DNA from: Porphyromonadaceae bacterium UBA4277
Lineage (GTDB): Bacteria; Bacteroidota; Bacteroidia; Bacteroidales; Muribaculaceae
Assembly: GCA_002395965.1 (NCBI GenBank)
Contig: DGVT01000002.1
Span: 1 to 5,578, forward strand
Length of the DNA: 5,578 nucleotides
Direction: 5' to 3'
Shown: piece after piece, positions 1-5,578 of the stretch
Layout of the letters: each line of letters starts with the position of its first letter
How positions within the stretch are numbered: position 1 is the stretch's first letter
The notes under the pieces: generated by a model
What the model saw: only the letters and a program-made list of their open reading frames with translations
The model's database searches: none
Told to the model about the DNA's origin: nothing
Made by a program: the position numbers and the translations under genes

Positions 1-1027
1 TCTCGCAGTGATGCGGGCAGTTCATGGGCTTGAGCATGTACTCCTCGCCCTCCTCGGGAGTGTGGATGGGTTGGAACGAGTCCTTTCCATATTTTGCATA
101 GTGGCCCGATGTTACATACAGCATCTTGTTGCCAATGTGCGGAGTGACCACCTGCTGGTAGCCATACTTCTTCTGTATCTTTGCCAGGAAGTCCTGCAGA
201 CGATTGCGCAGCGCAGCGCCCTTAGGCAACCACAATGGCAGACCGGCACCCACGTTTTGCGAGAATGCAAACAGCTCCATTTCCTTGCCAATCTTGCGGT
301 GGTCACGTTTTTTGGCCTCCTCGAGCATCACTAAATATTCGTCGAGCATCGACTTTTTAGGGAACGAAATGCCATAGACACGCACCAGCTGCGGGCGAGT
401 CTCGTCGCCACGCCAGTAGGCTCCGGCCAGCGACAGCACTTTTACGGCCTTGATTGGTGCTGTGGTGGGAATGTGCGGGCCACGGCACAAATCGGTAAAG
501 TTGCCTTGGGTATATGTGGTTATATGACCATCTTCGAGTTCATTGATGAGCTCACACTTCAGTGTCTGTCCGCCATCGCCGAAGAATTTCAGGGCATCGG
601 CCTTGCTGATGTCGCGGCGCACGACTTCCTCTTTGCGAGCCACCAACTCGGCCATTTTTTTCTCAATCTTCTCAAAGTCGGCACTGGTGAGTGTGTTCTC
701 ACCCGGGTCAATGTCGTAGTAGAATCCGTTTTCAATAGCAGGGCCTATACCGAATTGAATTCCGTCGTACAGCTCCTGCAGGGCCTCGGCCAGCAAGTGG
801 GCCGAAGTGTGCCAAAACGCATGCTTGCCTTCAGGGTCTTCCCACTTGTAAAAATGGATTTCACCATCGGTGTTTATGGGACGACTGATGTCCCACTCCT
901 CATCGTTTAATTTAGCGGCCAGAATGTTACGAGCCAGTCCGGCGCTAATGCTCTCGGCAATCTGAAGTGGCGTTACGCCTGCTTCATACTGCTTCACGTT
1001 TCCATCAGGAAATTTAATGTTTACCAT
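1..1027 (-). CDS. thrS: Threonyl-tRNA synthetase, N-terminal part (cut at window edge)
   Basis: This enzyme charges tRNA-Thr with threonine in the cytoplasm and removes mischarged serine. The 342 visible codons are about half of the usual 640-650 residues; the C-terminal half lies beyond position 1. The protein starts MVNIKFPDGNVKQYEAG, a TGS domain over about residues 1-61. The editing domain follows with HTSAH (H73, H77) and CRGPH (C181, H185), the same HxxxH and CxxxH zinc/editing pattern as in E. coli ThrRS. The class II catalytic core begins after about residue 240. The last visible stretch, LKPMNCPHHCE, contains C337, which matches the first zinc ligand of the active site (C334 in E. 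coli). The ATG at 1027-1025 is chosen because it gives the normal family N-terminus. There is no Shine-Dalgarno sequence, as usual in Bacteroidota. No frameshift or missing key residue is seen. The gene is transcribed away from the plus-strand operon and has its own promoter-like site upstream. Confidence 0.97.
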   Translation of the reverse strand, partial: MVNIKFPDGNVKQYEAGVTPLQIAESISAGLARNILAAKLNDEEWDISRPINTDGEIHFYKWEDPEGKHAFWHTSAHLLAEALQELYDGIQFGIGPAIENGFYYDIDPGENTLTSADFEKIEKKMAELVARKEEVVRRDISKADALKFFGDGGQTLKCELINELEDGHITTYTQGNFTDLCRGPHIPTTAPIKAVKVLSLAGAYWRGDETRPQLVRVYGISFPKKSMLDEYLVMLEEAKKRDHRKIGKEMELFAFSQNVGAGLPLWLPKGAALRNRLQDFLAKIQKKYGYQQVVTPHIGNKMLYVTSGHYAKYGKDSFQPIHTPEEGEEYMLKPMNCPHHCE

Positions 1028-1049
1028 ATCTTTAGAATTTTAATTTAGG

Positions 1050-1070
1050 CCGTACCATACAACAGTACAG
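1050..1070 (-). promoter_or_regulatory. Possible thrS leader hairpin resembling a tRNA-Thr anticodon arm
   Basis: Read on the minus strand, this stretch folds as CUGUACU-GUUGUAU-GGUACGG: seven pairs, two of them G-U, around a 7-nt loop. Numbered as a tRNA anticodon loop, it gives U33, U34-G35-U36 (the UGU threonine anticodon) and A37. It lies 23-43 nt before the thrS ATG. In E. coli, ThrRS represses its own translation by binding a leader hairpin that mimics the tRNA-Thr anticodon arm just upstream of the start. The resemblance here is seen in the sequence; the regulatory role is inference. The stem is short and could be chance. Confidence 0.35.
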
Positions 1071-1089
1071 CATCTTTCAAAATATCTTG

Positions 1090-1119
1090 CAAATTTAATA
1101 TAATTAATTGAAAGTTGAA
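1090..1119 (-). promoter_or_regulatory. Probable thrS promoter, Bacteroidota type
   Basis: On the minus strand, TAAATTTG (1097-1090) is an exact match to the -7 consensus TAnnTTTG of the Bacteroidota primary sigma factor. Nineteen bases upstream is TTC (1119-1117), one mismatch from the -33 TTG. The spacing and AT-rich spacer are typical. Transcription would start near 1083-1086, giving a thrS leader of about 55-60 nt that includes the 1050-1070 hairpin. Confidence 0.55.
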
Positions 1120-1163
1120 AATAATTTTTTCGACCCATCATTCATAAAGGCGCAACAATCGTC

Positions 1164-1183
1164 GGGGTGTATCATAATTCAAA
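1164..1183 (+). repeat. Left terminal inverted repeat
   Basis: The sequence is GGGGTGTATCATAATTCAAA. Its reverse complement differs from 1351-1370 at only two positions: a T/C change at the 13th base and the outermost base. Similarity stops at both edges: inward it diverges after TTCAAA, and the outside flanks are unrelated. This defines the arm length. Confidence 0.75.
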
Positions 1184-1186
1184 AAA

Positions 1187-1306
1187 GCGTTGAAAACGCA
1201 GACGCATCGAAGATGCGACCATTTCTTTAACACCATGCAAGCAACATCGAAGATGTGCGCAGCTTGGTGAAAGACAGCGAATTAAAAGGGTGCTTCGAAG
1301 ATGCAC
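1187..1306. repeat. Four short hairpins with GAA loops (CATCGAAGATG-type repeats)
   Basis: Four palindromes share the same three-base GAA loop. They are GCGTT-GAA-AACGC (1187-1199), CGCATC-GAA-GATGCG (1203-1217), ACATC-GAA-GATGT (1244-1256) and GTGCTTC-GAA-GATGCAC (1290-1306, one T-T mismatch). The last three share the core TC-GAA-GA. Outer arms differ between copies but remain complementary within each copy, which looks like selection for the fold rather than the exact sequence. The second to fourth loops are spaced 40 and 48 bp apart. Single-stranded DNA closed as C-GAA-G is known to form unusually stable mini-hairpins. The second hairpin may extend outward through CACCA (1231-1235) pairing with TGGTG (1265-1269). 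Confidence 0.65.
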
Positions 1307-1350
1307 AACATGTGTCGGGTTATACTTCGATCACCTCTGATTTTCTATAA

Positions 1351-1370
1351 TTTGAATTATGACACACCCT
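1351..1370 (-). repeat. Right terminal inverted repeat
   Basis: The plus-strand sequence TTTGAATTATGACACACCCT is the inverted partner of 1164-1183. Its inner edge also forms a local palindrome, ATAATT-TG-AATTAT (1347-1360), which the left arm lacks. Confidence 0.75.
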
Positions 1371-1484
1371 CATTTGGCCTCAATGGCGCTGCGACTAATC
1401 TACATTATTCTGTGCATGAATACAGTGTTTTTCTATTGTTATTGTTGAAGTTAAAATTAGTCCATAGTTCTGAAAAATCTTAGT
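1371..1484. other. Intergenic stretch with no recognised feature
   Basis: AT-rich sequence between the inverted-repeat element and the promoter-like site of the plus-strand operon. A short reading frame starting at 1301 crosses it but also crosses the right end of the element, has no family resemblance, and is judged not to be a gene. No RNA gene or strong hairpin is seen. Confidence 0.5.
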
Positions 1485-1492
1485 AAACTTTG
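1485..1492 (+). promoter_or_regulatory. Possible promoter -7 site for the envelope operon
   Basis: AAACTTTG followed by C differs by one base from the Bacteroidota -7 consensus TAnnTTTG (read as TA-AAC-TTTG, it has one extra spacer base). A clear -33 TTG at 19-21 bp is missing; only TTC at 1468-1470, at slightly short spacing, is present. It would start transcription near 1498-1500, about 25 nt before the GTG start. It is the best candidate in the region, but weak. Confidence 0.35.
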
Positions 1493-1524
1493 CGTATTCG
1501 CTCGGTTTGCACTAATTTCGCAGT

Positions 1525-2655
1525 GTGAAACGAACGATAATATATCTCGCACTGATCTTTTGTGGTGTGGCTGCTCACGCTACCGGCGACAGCATTGCCA
1601 CCCGTAAGCCCAACATTTTCAAGCGCATAATGAACTACATTAGCGAGAGCGACACGTCGCGCATCGACACCAGCCGCGTCAAATGGTTTGTGCTGGGCGG
1701 CCCGCATTATGAGACCGACAGCAAATTCGGCCTGGCGCTTGCCGGGAGCATCAGCTACCGCATGAATGGTTGCGACTTCTCATTGCAGCCATCGAACGCA
1801 ATGCTGAAAACCGACATAACCACTGCCGGATTCTGGAGCGTGGCAATGGTGGGCACCACGATATTCCCCGACGACAGCAAACGGCTTAACTATGAGTTGC
1901 GCTATGACTACGCTCCATCGGAGTTTTGGGGCATGGGCTACGACCGGGCGGTAGAAGACAAGAGCATACAGCTGCACGGCAGCGAAGCAAAGATACAGGC
2001 CGACATGATGTTTCGCATTGCCCGAAATGTTTACGTCGGTCCGGCCATTGAATGGAACTACGCCACCAGCGGCAAAGTGGACTCCGACGTTTTGTTTGAT
2101 GGGCAAGACCGCACAGTGAGGAATTATGGCGCGGGCTATGCCATACAATATGATAGCCGCGACCTTATTACTAATGCGACGCGAGGAGTCTATGTGTATC
2201 TCAAGCAAGTGTTCAAGCCCAAATTCCTGTGGAACAAATATGCCTTCACCTCCACCGACTTCCGCGTCGCCTACTATCACACTGCCTGGCGAGATGCCAT
2301 CATAGCCAGTGAAATCAGGGGGCTGTTCAACTTTGGCAATCCGTCGTGGGCAATGATGTCGCGCCTGGGCAACAACGCCAACATGCGCGGCTATTACAAG
2401 GGCCGGTTCCGCGACAAGCACAGCATGAGTGCCCAGGTAGAGGTGCGACAGCACATCTGGCGCCACAGCGGCATTGTGGCATGGGTGGGCGTGGGAAATG
2501 TGTTTCACGACACTGAGCACTTCAAGAAACTGCTTCCCAACTTCGGTATAGGCTACCGCTTTGAGGTGAGAAAGAAAATGAACATCAGGTTTGACTATGG
2601 ATTTGGCACACATGGCGAGCATGGCCTGGTAATGTCGATGTATGAGAGTTTTTGA
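1525..2655 (+). CDS. Omp85-family (BamA/TamA-like) outer membrane beta-barrel protein without POTRA domains
   Basis: A 376-residue protein with a signal peptide, hydrophobic from about residue 4 to 17 and probably cleaved after AHA (residue 19). C13 is preceded by F, so it is not a good lipobox. The mature part alternates polar and aromatic residues as a beta-barrel does. It contains MRGYYKGRFRD (287-297), the RGY/F signature of the loop that folds into Omp85 barrels. Near the end is GIGYRFEVRKKMNIRFDYGFG (from residue 341), the typical last strands, and the chain ends in F376, the usual C-terminal residue for barrel assembly. BamA and TamA have N-terminal POTRA repeats; here only about 30-50 residues precede the barrel, so it cannot be the main assembly factor. 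The cargo or role is unknown. The GTG start is the only one that keeps the signal peptide: an in-frame stop lies at 1513-1515 and the next ATG is codon 36. The next gene follows after 34 bp. Confidence 0.85.
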   Translation: MKRTIIYLALIFCGVAAHATGDSIATRKPNIFKRIMNYISESDTSRIDTSRVKWFVLGGPHYETDSKFGLALAGSISYRMNGCDFSLQPSNAMLKTDITTAGFWSVAMVGTTIFPDDSKRLNYELRYDYAPSEFWGMGYDRAVEDKSIQLHGSEAKIQADMMFRIARNVYVGPAIEWNYATSGKVDSDVLFDGQDRTVRNYGAGYAIQYDSRDLITNATRGVYVYLKQVFKPKFLWNKYAFTSTDFRVAYYHTAWRDAIIASEIRGLFNFGNPSWAMMSRLGNNANMRGYYKGRFRDKHSMSAQVEVRQHIWRHSGIVAWVGVGNVFHDTEHFKKLLPNFGIGYRFEVRKKMNIRFDYGFGTHGEHGLVMSMYESF

Positions 2656-2689
2656 TAATTGCATGAAGACACAAGCATAACACACAATA

Positions 2690-4390
2690 ATGAAACAGTT
2701 TATACGCAATCAATATGCAATGTTCTGGATATTCTTGGGGATGCTCATCCTCCCCAACATATTCATGATTTTCACTGAATCAACCACCCTGTTCACACGC
2801 ATCATTAACGTTGTGCTCCCCGCGGGATTGTACTGGGCCGCACTCACCCTCAAGGACAAGCCCGGCAAGATGTTCTGGTGGCTGTTCATCTTCATCTTCT
2901 TCGACGCCTTTGAAATCGTGCTTCTGTATCTGTTCGGTGAAGCGCCGATAGCCGTAGATATGTTTCTGAACGTCATTACCACCAACGTCACCGAGGCCAA
3001 CGAGCTGCTAATACAGATCTACCCGTCGGTAATATTTGTGGTTGTGGTCTATGTTACCGGCATGGTGCTGGCAGTGCATTCGGTGCGCAACAAGAAGACG
3101 CTGCACTTCGGGTTCCGCCATAATCACCGCATCATCGGCTGTGGAATAGCCTTGATTGGGCTTGTGATGCTCGGCATCAACTATTTCATCAACCCCCGAT
3201 TTGCCATCGAAGACGACATTTTCCCTGTGAACGTGTCGTATAATCTTGCCCTGAGCGTTGACCGCACCATCAAGTCGGCCCGCTATCACAGCACGTCGCG
3301 CGACTTCACCCATGGTGCCGTTGACACCCGTCCCGACTCCATACCCGAGGTCTATGTGCTCGTCATCGGAGAGACGGCCAAGGCCGACAACATGTCGCTC
3401 TACGGCTATGCACGCAACACCACTCCCCTGCTGAGTGCGCTTCGCGACTCGTCGCAGCTGCTCGCATTCACCGATGCCATCACCATGAGCAACACCACTC
3501 ACAAGAGCGTCCCCATGCTGCTCACAGCCACGGCCAGCGAGCACAGCTTCGACAGTCTCTACCACCAGCATGGCATCATAAGCGCATTTTGTGAGGCCGG
3601 CTATGCCACGGTTTACTTGAGCAACCAGCGCCGCAACGGCTCGTTCATTGATTTCCTGGGCTGCGAAGCAGAGGACGTGATATTCACCAAGGACTCGCTT
3701 CCAGTGTCGGCCAACGTCTATGACATTGAGCTTGTGAAGCTGCTCAAATCACAGCTCACAGCTCATGCCGGCCACAAACTCCTTGTGGTGCTTCACTGCT
3801 ACGGATCACACTTTGACTACCGCGACCGATACCCTAAAGAAATGGAGCGATTCTCTCCCACCGACTATCCCTCGGCCACGGCATCACAGCGCCAGAAGCT
3901 GCTCAACGCCTATGACAACACCATAGCCTATGCCGACTACATAATCACACAGATTATAAGCACTTTGCAGCAGACCGGCCAACCGGCCGTGATGGTATAT
4001 ACCAGCGACCATGGCGAGGACATATATGACGACGCACGCGGGCGCTTCCTGCACGCTTCGCCCAATCCCACCTACTACCACCTGCGAGTGCCGCTTCTTG
4101 TGTGGGCCTCGCCGCAATGGAAGCAGATGCACACCGACAAGTGGAATGCTATGGCAAGCCATGTGTCGGTCCCGGTCTCAACCGGCATGGTCATGTTCCA
4201 CACCATGCTCGACTTAGCCGGTGTGAAAGCCCGGCTGCTAAAAACCGACAACGCCTTAGGCAATGGCGCCTTCAAAGCATCACCGAGGCTCTACATCAAC
4301 GACCACAACGAGTTAAGGACTCTTGACAACTGCGGCCTCAAGCCCATTGACGTGGAACAATTCAAGAAACACAACATTCAATACCCCTAA
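2690..4390 (+). CDS. EptA/MCR-type phosphoethanolamine transferase (inner membrane, sulfatase fold)
   Basis: A 566-residue enzyme expected to move phosphoethanolamine from phosphatidylethanolamine to a phosphate or sugar of lipid A or another surface glycan, acting on the periplasmic face. Five hydrophobic helices fall near residues 10-28, 37-54, 61-82, 111-129 and 146-167, with TTNVTEANELL (97-107) between helices 3 and 4 as in the family. The catalytic domain starts about residue 218. It has GET (E228, metal ligand), NTTHKSVP with T270 at the position of the MCR-1 nucleophile T285, LHCYGSH (H369, H374), NAYDN, TSDHGED (D440, H441) and FLHASP (H455, metal ligand). All catalytic residues are present, so it should be active. 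The disulfide cysteines of proteobacterial EptA/MCR are absent (M266 and M276 replace the pair flanking the nucleophile). Known family members can lower polymyxin binding; whether this one does, and its exact acceptor, cannot be read from sequence. It is 34 bp after the barrel gene and 13 bp before the LUD gene. Confidence 0.93.
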   Translation: MKQFIRNQYAMFWIFLGMLILPNIFMIFTESTTLFTRIINVVLPAGLYWAALTLKDKPGKMFWWLFIFIFFDAFEIVLLYLFGEAPIAVDMFLNVITTNVTEANELLIQIYPSVIFVVVVYVTGMVLAVHSVRNKKTLHFGFRHNHRIIGCGIALIGLVMLGINYFINPRFAIEDDIFPVNVSYNLALSVDRTIKSARYHSTSRDFTHGAVDTRPDSIPEVYVLVIGETAKADNMSLYGYARNTTPLLSALRDSSQLLAFTDAITMSNTTHKSVPMLLTATASEHSFDSLYHQHGIISAFCEAGYATVYLSNQRRNGSFIDFLGCEAEDVIFTKDSLPVSANVYDIELVKLLKSQLTAHAGHKLLVVLHCYGSHFDYRDRYPKEMERFSPTDYPSATASQRQKLLNAYDNTIAYADYIITQIISTLQQTGQPAVMVYTSDHGEDIYDDARGRFLHASPNPTYYHLRVPLLVWASPQWKQMHTDKWNAMASHVSVPVSTGMVMFHTMLDLAGVKARLLKTDNALGNGAFKASPRLYINDHNELRTLDNCGLKPIDVEQFKKHNIQYP

Positions 4391-4403
4391 GCCATTTGCC
4401 ACT

Positions 4404-5042
4404 ATGACACCACTCGAAACCCGCAATGCCCGGCTTGCCGAAAAGCTGATAAAGAACCTCAAGCGCCGCAACATCACAGCTCACTACTGCGCCACTGCTT
4501 CACAAGCCGTGGAACTGATATCGAGCATGATAGGCGATGGCAGCACGGTGACATGGGGCGGCTCGATGACAATCCACGACATGGGGCTCACCGATGCCCT
4601 GCGCCGTCGCAACACGCTCAACATTATCGACCGCGCTCAAGCCACAACGCCCGACGAAGTGAGAAAAACATACATTCAGTCGTTTGAAGCCGACTACTAT
4701 CTAACCAGCGCCAATGCCATTAGCGAAGACGGCGTGATCGTCAACATCGACGGTAACGGCAACCGCATAGCAGCCATCAGCTGGGGACCAAAAAGGGTGG
4801 TCTTCGTAGTGGGTATGAACAAGGTGGCACAAACCGTGGATGCAGCCCTGTCGCGTGCACGCAGCACGGCCGCTCCCATCAATGCCGCACGCCTTGGCAC
4901 CGAAACGCCATGCAACAGCGATGGCTGTTGCCACAACTGCAACAGCCCGGCAAGCATTTGCAGCTACGTTCACCTCCTGCGCAACTCACGCTTTGGCGAG
5001 AGGCACATTGTGGTGCTCGTGGGCGAAAACTTAGGTTATTAA
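4404..5042 (+). CDS. Stand-alone LUD-domain protein (LutC-like, DUF162 lactate utilization family)
   Basis: A 212-residue cytoplasmic protein that is a single LUD domain. It shows TVTWGGSMTIHDMGL in the first third and the family block GNGNRIAAISWGPKRVVFVVG in the middle. A cysteine cluster, TPCNSDGCCHNCNSPASIC (C170, C175, C176, C179, C186), lies near the C-terminus. LUD proteins include LutB and LutC of the iron-sulfur L-lactate oxidation complex, but no lutA or lutB is nearby, and many stand-alone members have no proven function. The cysteines could bind metal or an iron-sulfur cluster; that is inference. The open frame extends upstream to 4323 inside the transferase gene, but the ATG at 4404 is preferred: it is 13 bp after the previous stop and gives the usual N-terminus (MTPLETRNARLAEKL). 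It is the last gene of the presumed operon and is followed by a strong stem-loop. Confidence 0.88.
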   Translation: MTPLETRNARLAEKLIKNLKRRNITAHYCATASQAVELISSMIGDGSTVTWGGSMTIHDMGLTDALRRRNTLNIIDRAQATTPDEVRKTYIQSFEADYYLTSANAISEDGVIVNIDGNGNRIAAISWGPKRVVFVVGMNKVAQTVDAALSRARSTAAPINAARLGTETPCNSDGCCHNCNSPASICSYVHLLRNSRFGERHIVVLVGENLGY

Positions 5043-5048
5043 TCAAAC

Positions 5049-5080
5049 AGGAGGGTGGCAATGTGTCTTGCCACCCTCCT
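5049..5080. terminator. Stem-loop terminator between convergent genes
   Basis: A perfect 13-bp inverted repeat, AGGAGGGTGGCAA (5049-5061) and TTGCCACCCTCCT (5068-5080), with a 6-nt loop TGTGTC. It lies 6 bp after the LUD stop and 27 bp before the clpB stop, so it could end transcripts from both sides. There is no long T run on the plus strand; the minus side is followed by the moderately T-rich GTTTGATTAATAA. Thus it may fit clpB better as a classic intrinsic terminator. Confidence 0.75.
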
Positions 5081-5107
5081 CTACACTGGTATGTCGCAAA
5101 ATCGCCG

Positions 5108-5578
5108 TTAATTGCTGAAGGCAAGCTCTCCCGCCTGGGCATCAATAACAATGGGTTTGTCGCGATTGACTTGTTGCGAAATAATACTCTTGCTCAATGG
5201 GTTGAGCACAAGGTTCTGAATAGCACGCTTAACCGGTCGTGCACCGAACTCCGGATCATAGCCAGCCTGTGCAAGCAGGTCGATAGCGCCGTCGGTTGCT
5301 TCGAGCGTGATACCATTGGCTGCCAGCATCTTCTTCACACTGCCGAGCTGCAATTTAACAATCTGCTTTATCTGCTCCTCATCGAGCGGCGAGAACATAA
5401 TTATCTCATCGATTCGGTTGAGGAATTCGGGCCTGATGGTCTGCTTTAGCATCTCCATCACTTCGTTACGCGTGCTGCCGATCACCTGGTCGCGATTTTG
5501 GGCTGTGAGGTGCTCGAAGCGATCACGAATAAGGCTCGACCCCATGTTGCTGGTCATGATGATGATGGTGTTCTTGAA
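5108..5578 (-). CDS. clpB: ClpB disaggregase, C-terminal end (cut at window edge)
   Basis: The last 156 residues of a Hsp100 AAA+ chaperone that, with DnaK, pulls proteins out of aggregates. The fragment begins within the second ATPase domain at FKNTIIIMTSN, the sensor-1 strand. It continues with RPEFLNRIDEIIMFSPL, which carries the arginine finger, and GYDPEFGARPVKRAIQ, the sensor-2 motif of the C-terminal small domain. The chain ends at VIDAQAGELAFSN. The short tail after sensor 2 and its sequence favour ClpB over ClpC or ClpA; the ClpB-specific middle domain lies outside the window. The frame is intact. The gene faces the envelope operon and shares the stem-loop terminator region with it. 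A heat-shock promoter would lie beyond the window. Confidence 0.92.
   Translation of the reverse strand, partial: FKNTIIIMTSNMGSSLIRDRFEHLTAQNRDQVIGSTRNEVMEMLKQTIRPEFLNRIDEIIMFSPLDEEQIKQIVKLQLGSVKKMLAANGITLEATDGAIDLLAQAGYDPEFGARPVKRAIQNLVLNPLSKSIISQQVNRDKPIVIDAQAGELAFSN

Larger units (their letters stand above)
1164..1370. mobile_element. MITE-like non-autonomous element with terminal inverted repeats
   Basis: A 207-bp non-coding segment bounded by two 20-bp inverted repeats that match at 18 of 20 positions (left 1164-1183, right 1351-1370). The outer ends read inward as GGGTGTATCATAATTC on the left and GGGTGTGTCATAATTC on the right. The left 60% of the interior contains four short hairpins with GAA loops. 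No transposase or convincing reading frame lies inside. Small size, matching ends and no coding content fit a MITE mobilised in trans by a transposase elsewhere in the genome. No clear target-site duplication is visible: the flanks AATCGTC and CATTTGG do not match. The element is therefore either old, of a type that makes no duplication, or bounded slightly differently. It sits between divergent thrS and the envelope operon, about 45 bp upstream of the thrS -33 site. I cannot name the insertion sequence family. Confidence 0.6.

Noticed and set aside
473..910. 145-codon plus-strand open frame opposite thrS
   Set aside because: The minus strand carries the ThrRS editing domain with all its key residues, so this is a shadow.
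1187..1306. CRISPR array as an explanation for the repeated CATCGAAGATG units
   Set aside because: The repeats are only about 11-17 bp, differ in their arms, have uneven spacing, and no cas gene is nearby.
1157..1377. Target-site duplication flanking the inverted-repeat element
   Set aside because: The bases on the left (AATCGTC) and right (CATTTGG) do not match at any length from 3 to 9; only a trivial TC is shared if the right edge is shifted by one base.
1301..1483. 60-codon plus-strand open frame in the intergenic region
   Set aside because: It begins inside the third CATCGAAGATG-type hairpin, runs through the right inverted repeat, and has no family resemblance or promoter-fitting start.
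1780..2709. 309-codon minus-strand open frame opposite the barrel gene
   Set aside because: The plus strand here encodes a clear Omp85 barrel with signal peptide and family motifs; the antisense frame is a codon-bias shadow with no recognisable domain.
4323..4403. Upstream start for the LUD protein at 4323
   Set aside because: It would overlap the transferase by 68 bp and add 27 residues with no family resemblance; the ATG at 4404 gives the normal N-terminus.
4910..5449. 179-codon plus-strand open frame spanning the LUD gene end, the stem-loop and clpB
   Set aside because: It overlaps two confident genes in other frames and crosses the terminator; its translation has no domain character.

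Overview
This window looks like chromosomal DNA from a Bacteroidota bacterium of the order Bacteroidales. The protein families fit that group, no gene start has a Shine-Dalgarno sequence, and the promoter-like sites resemble the Bacteroidota type (TTG-N19-TAnnTTTG). A gut lineage such as Muribaculaceae would fit the GC-rich codon use, but that placement is inference.

Layout, left to right. (1) Positions 1-1027, minus strand: the N-terminal half of thrS (threonyl-tRNA synthetase), cut by the window edge. Its leader carries a good promoter match (1090-1119) and a small hairpin (1050-1070) whose 7-nt loop resembles a tRNA-Thr(UGU) anticodon loop. (2) Positions 1028-1524: a roughly 500-bp divergent intergenic region. 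Inside it is a 207-bp non-coding element (1164-1370) with 20-bp terminal inverted repeats matching at 18/20 positions. Near its left end and middle are four small hairpins, all with GAA loops, three of which share a CATCGAAGATG-like core. It looks like a MITE or another non-autonomous element. (3) Positions 1525-5042, plus strand: three closely spaced genes that probably form one operon. They encode an Omp85/BamA-TamA-type beta-barrel without POTRA domains, an EptA/MCR-type phosphoethanolamine transferase of the inner membrane, and a stand-alone LUD-domain (LutC-like) protein. (4) Positions 5049-5080: a perfect 13-bp stem-loop between convergent genes, probably a terminator. (5) Positions 5108-5578, minus strand: the C-terminal end of clpB (Hsp100 disaggregase), cut by the window edge.

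The three plus-strand genes suggest partial envelope linkage. The transferase would decorate lipid A or another glycan with phosphoethanolamine, and the barrel sits in the outer membrane. The LUD protein has no evident link beyond co-transcription. thrS and clpB are housekeeping genes. The most unusual content is in the thrS-side intergenic region: the anticodon-like leader hairpin and the inverted-repeat element with GAA-loop hairpins.
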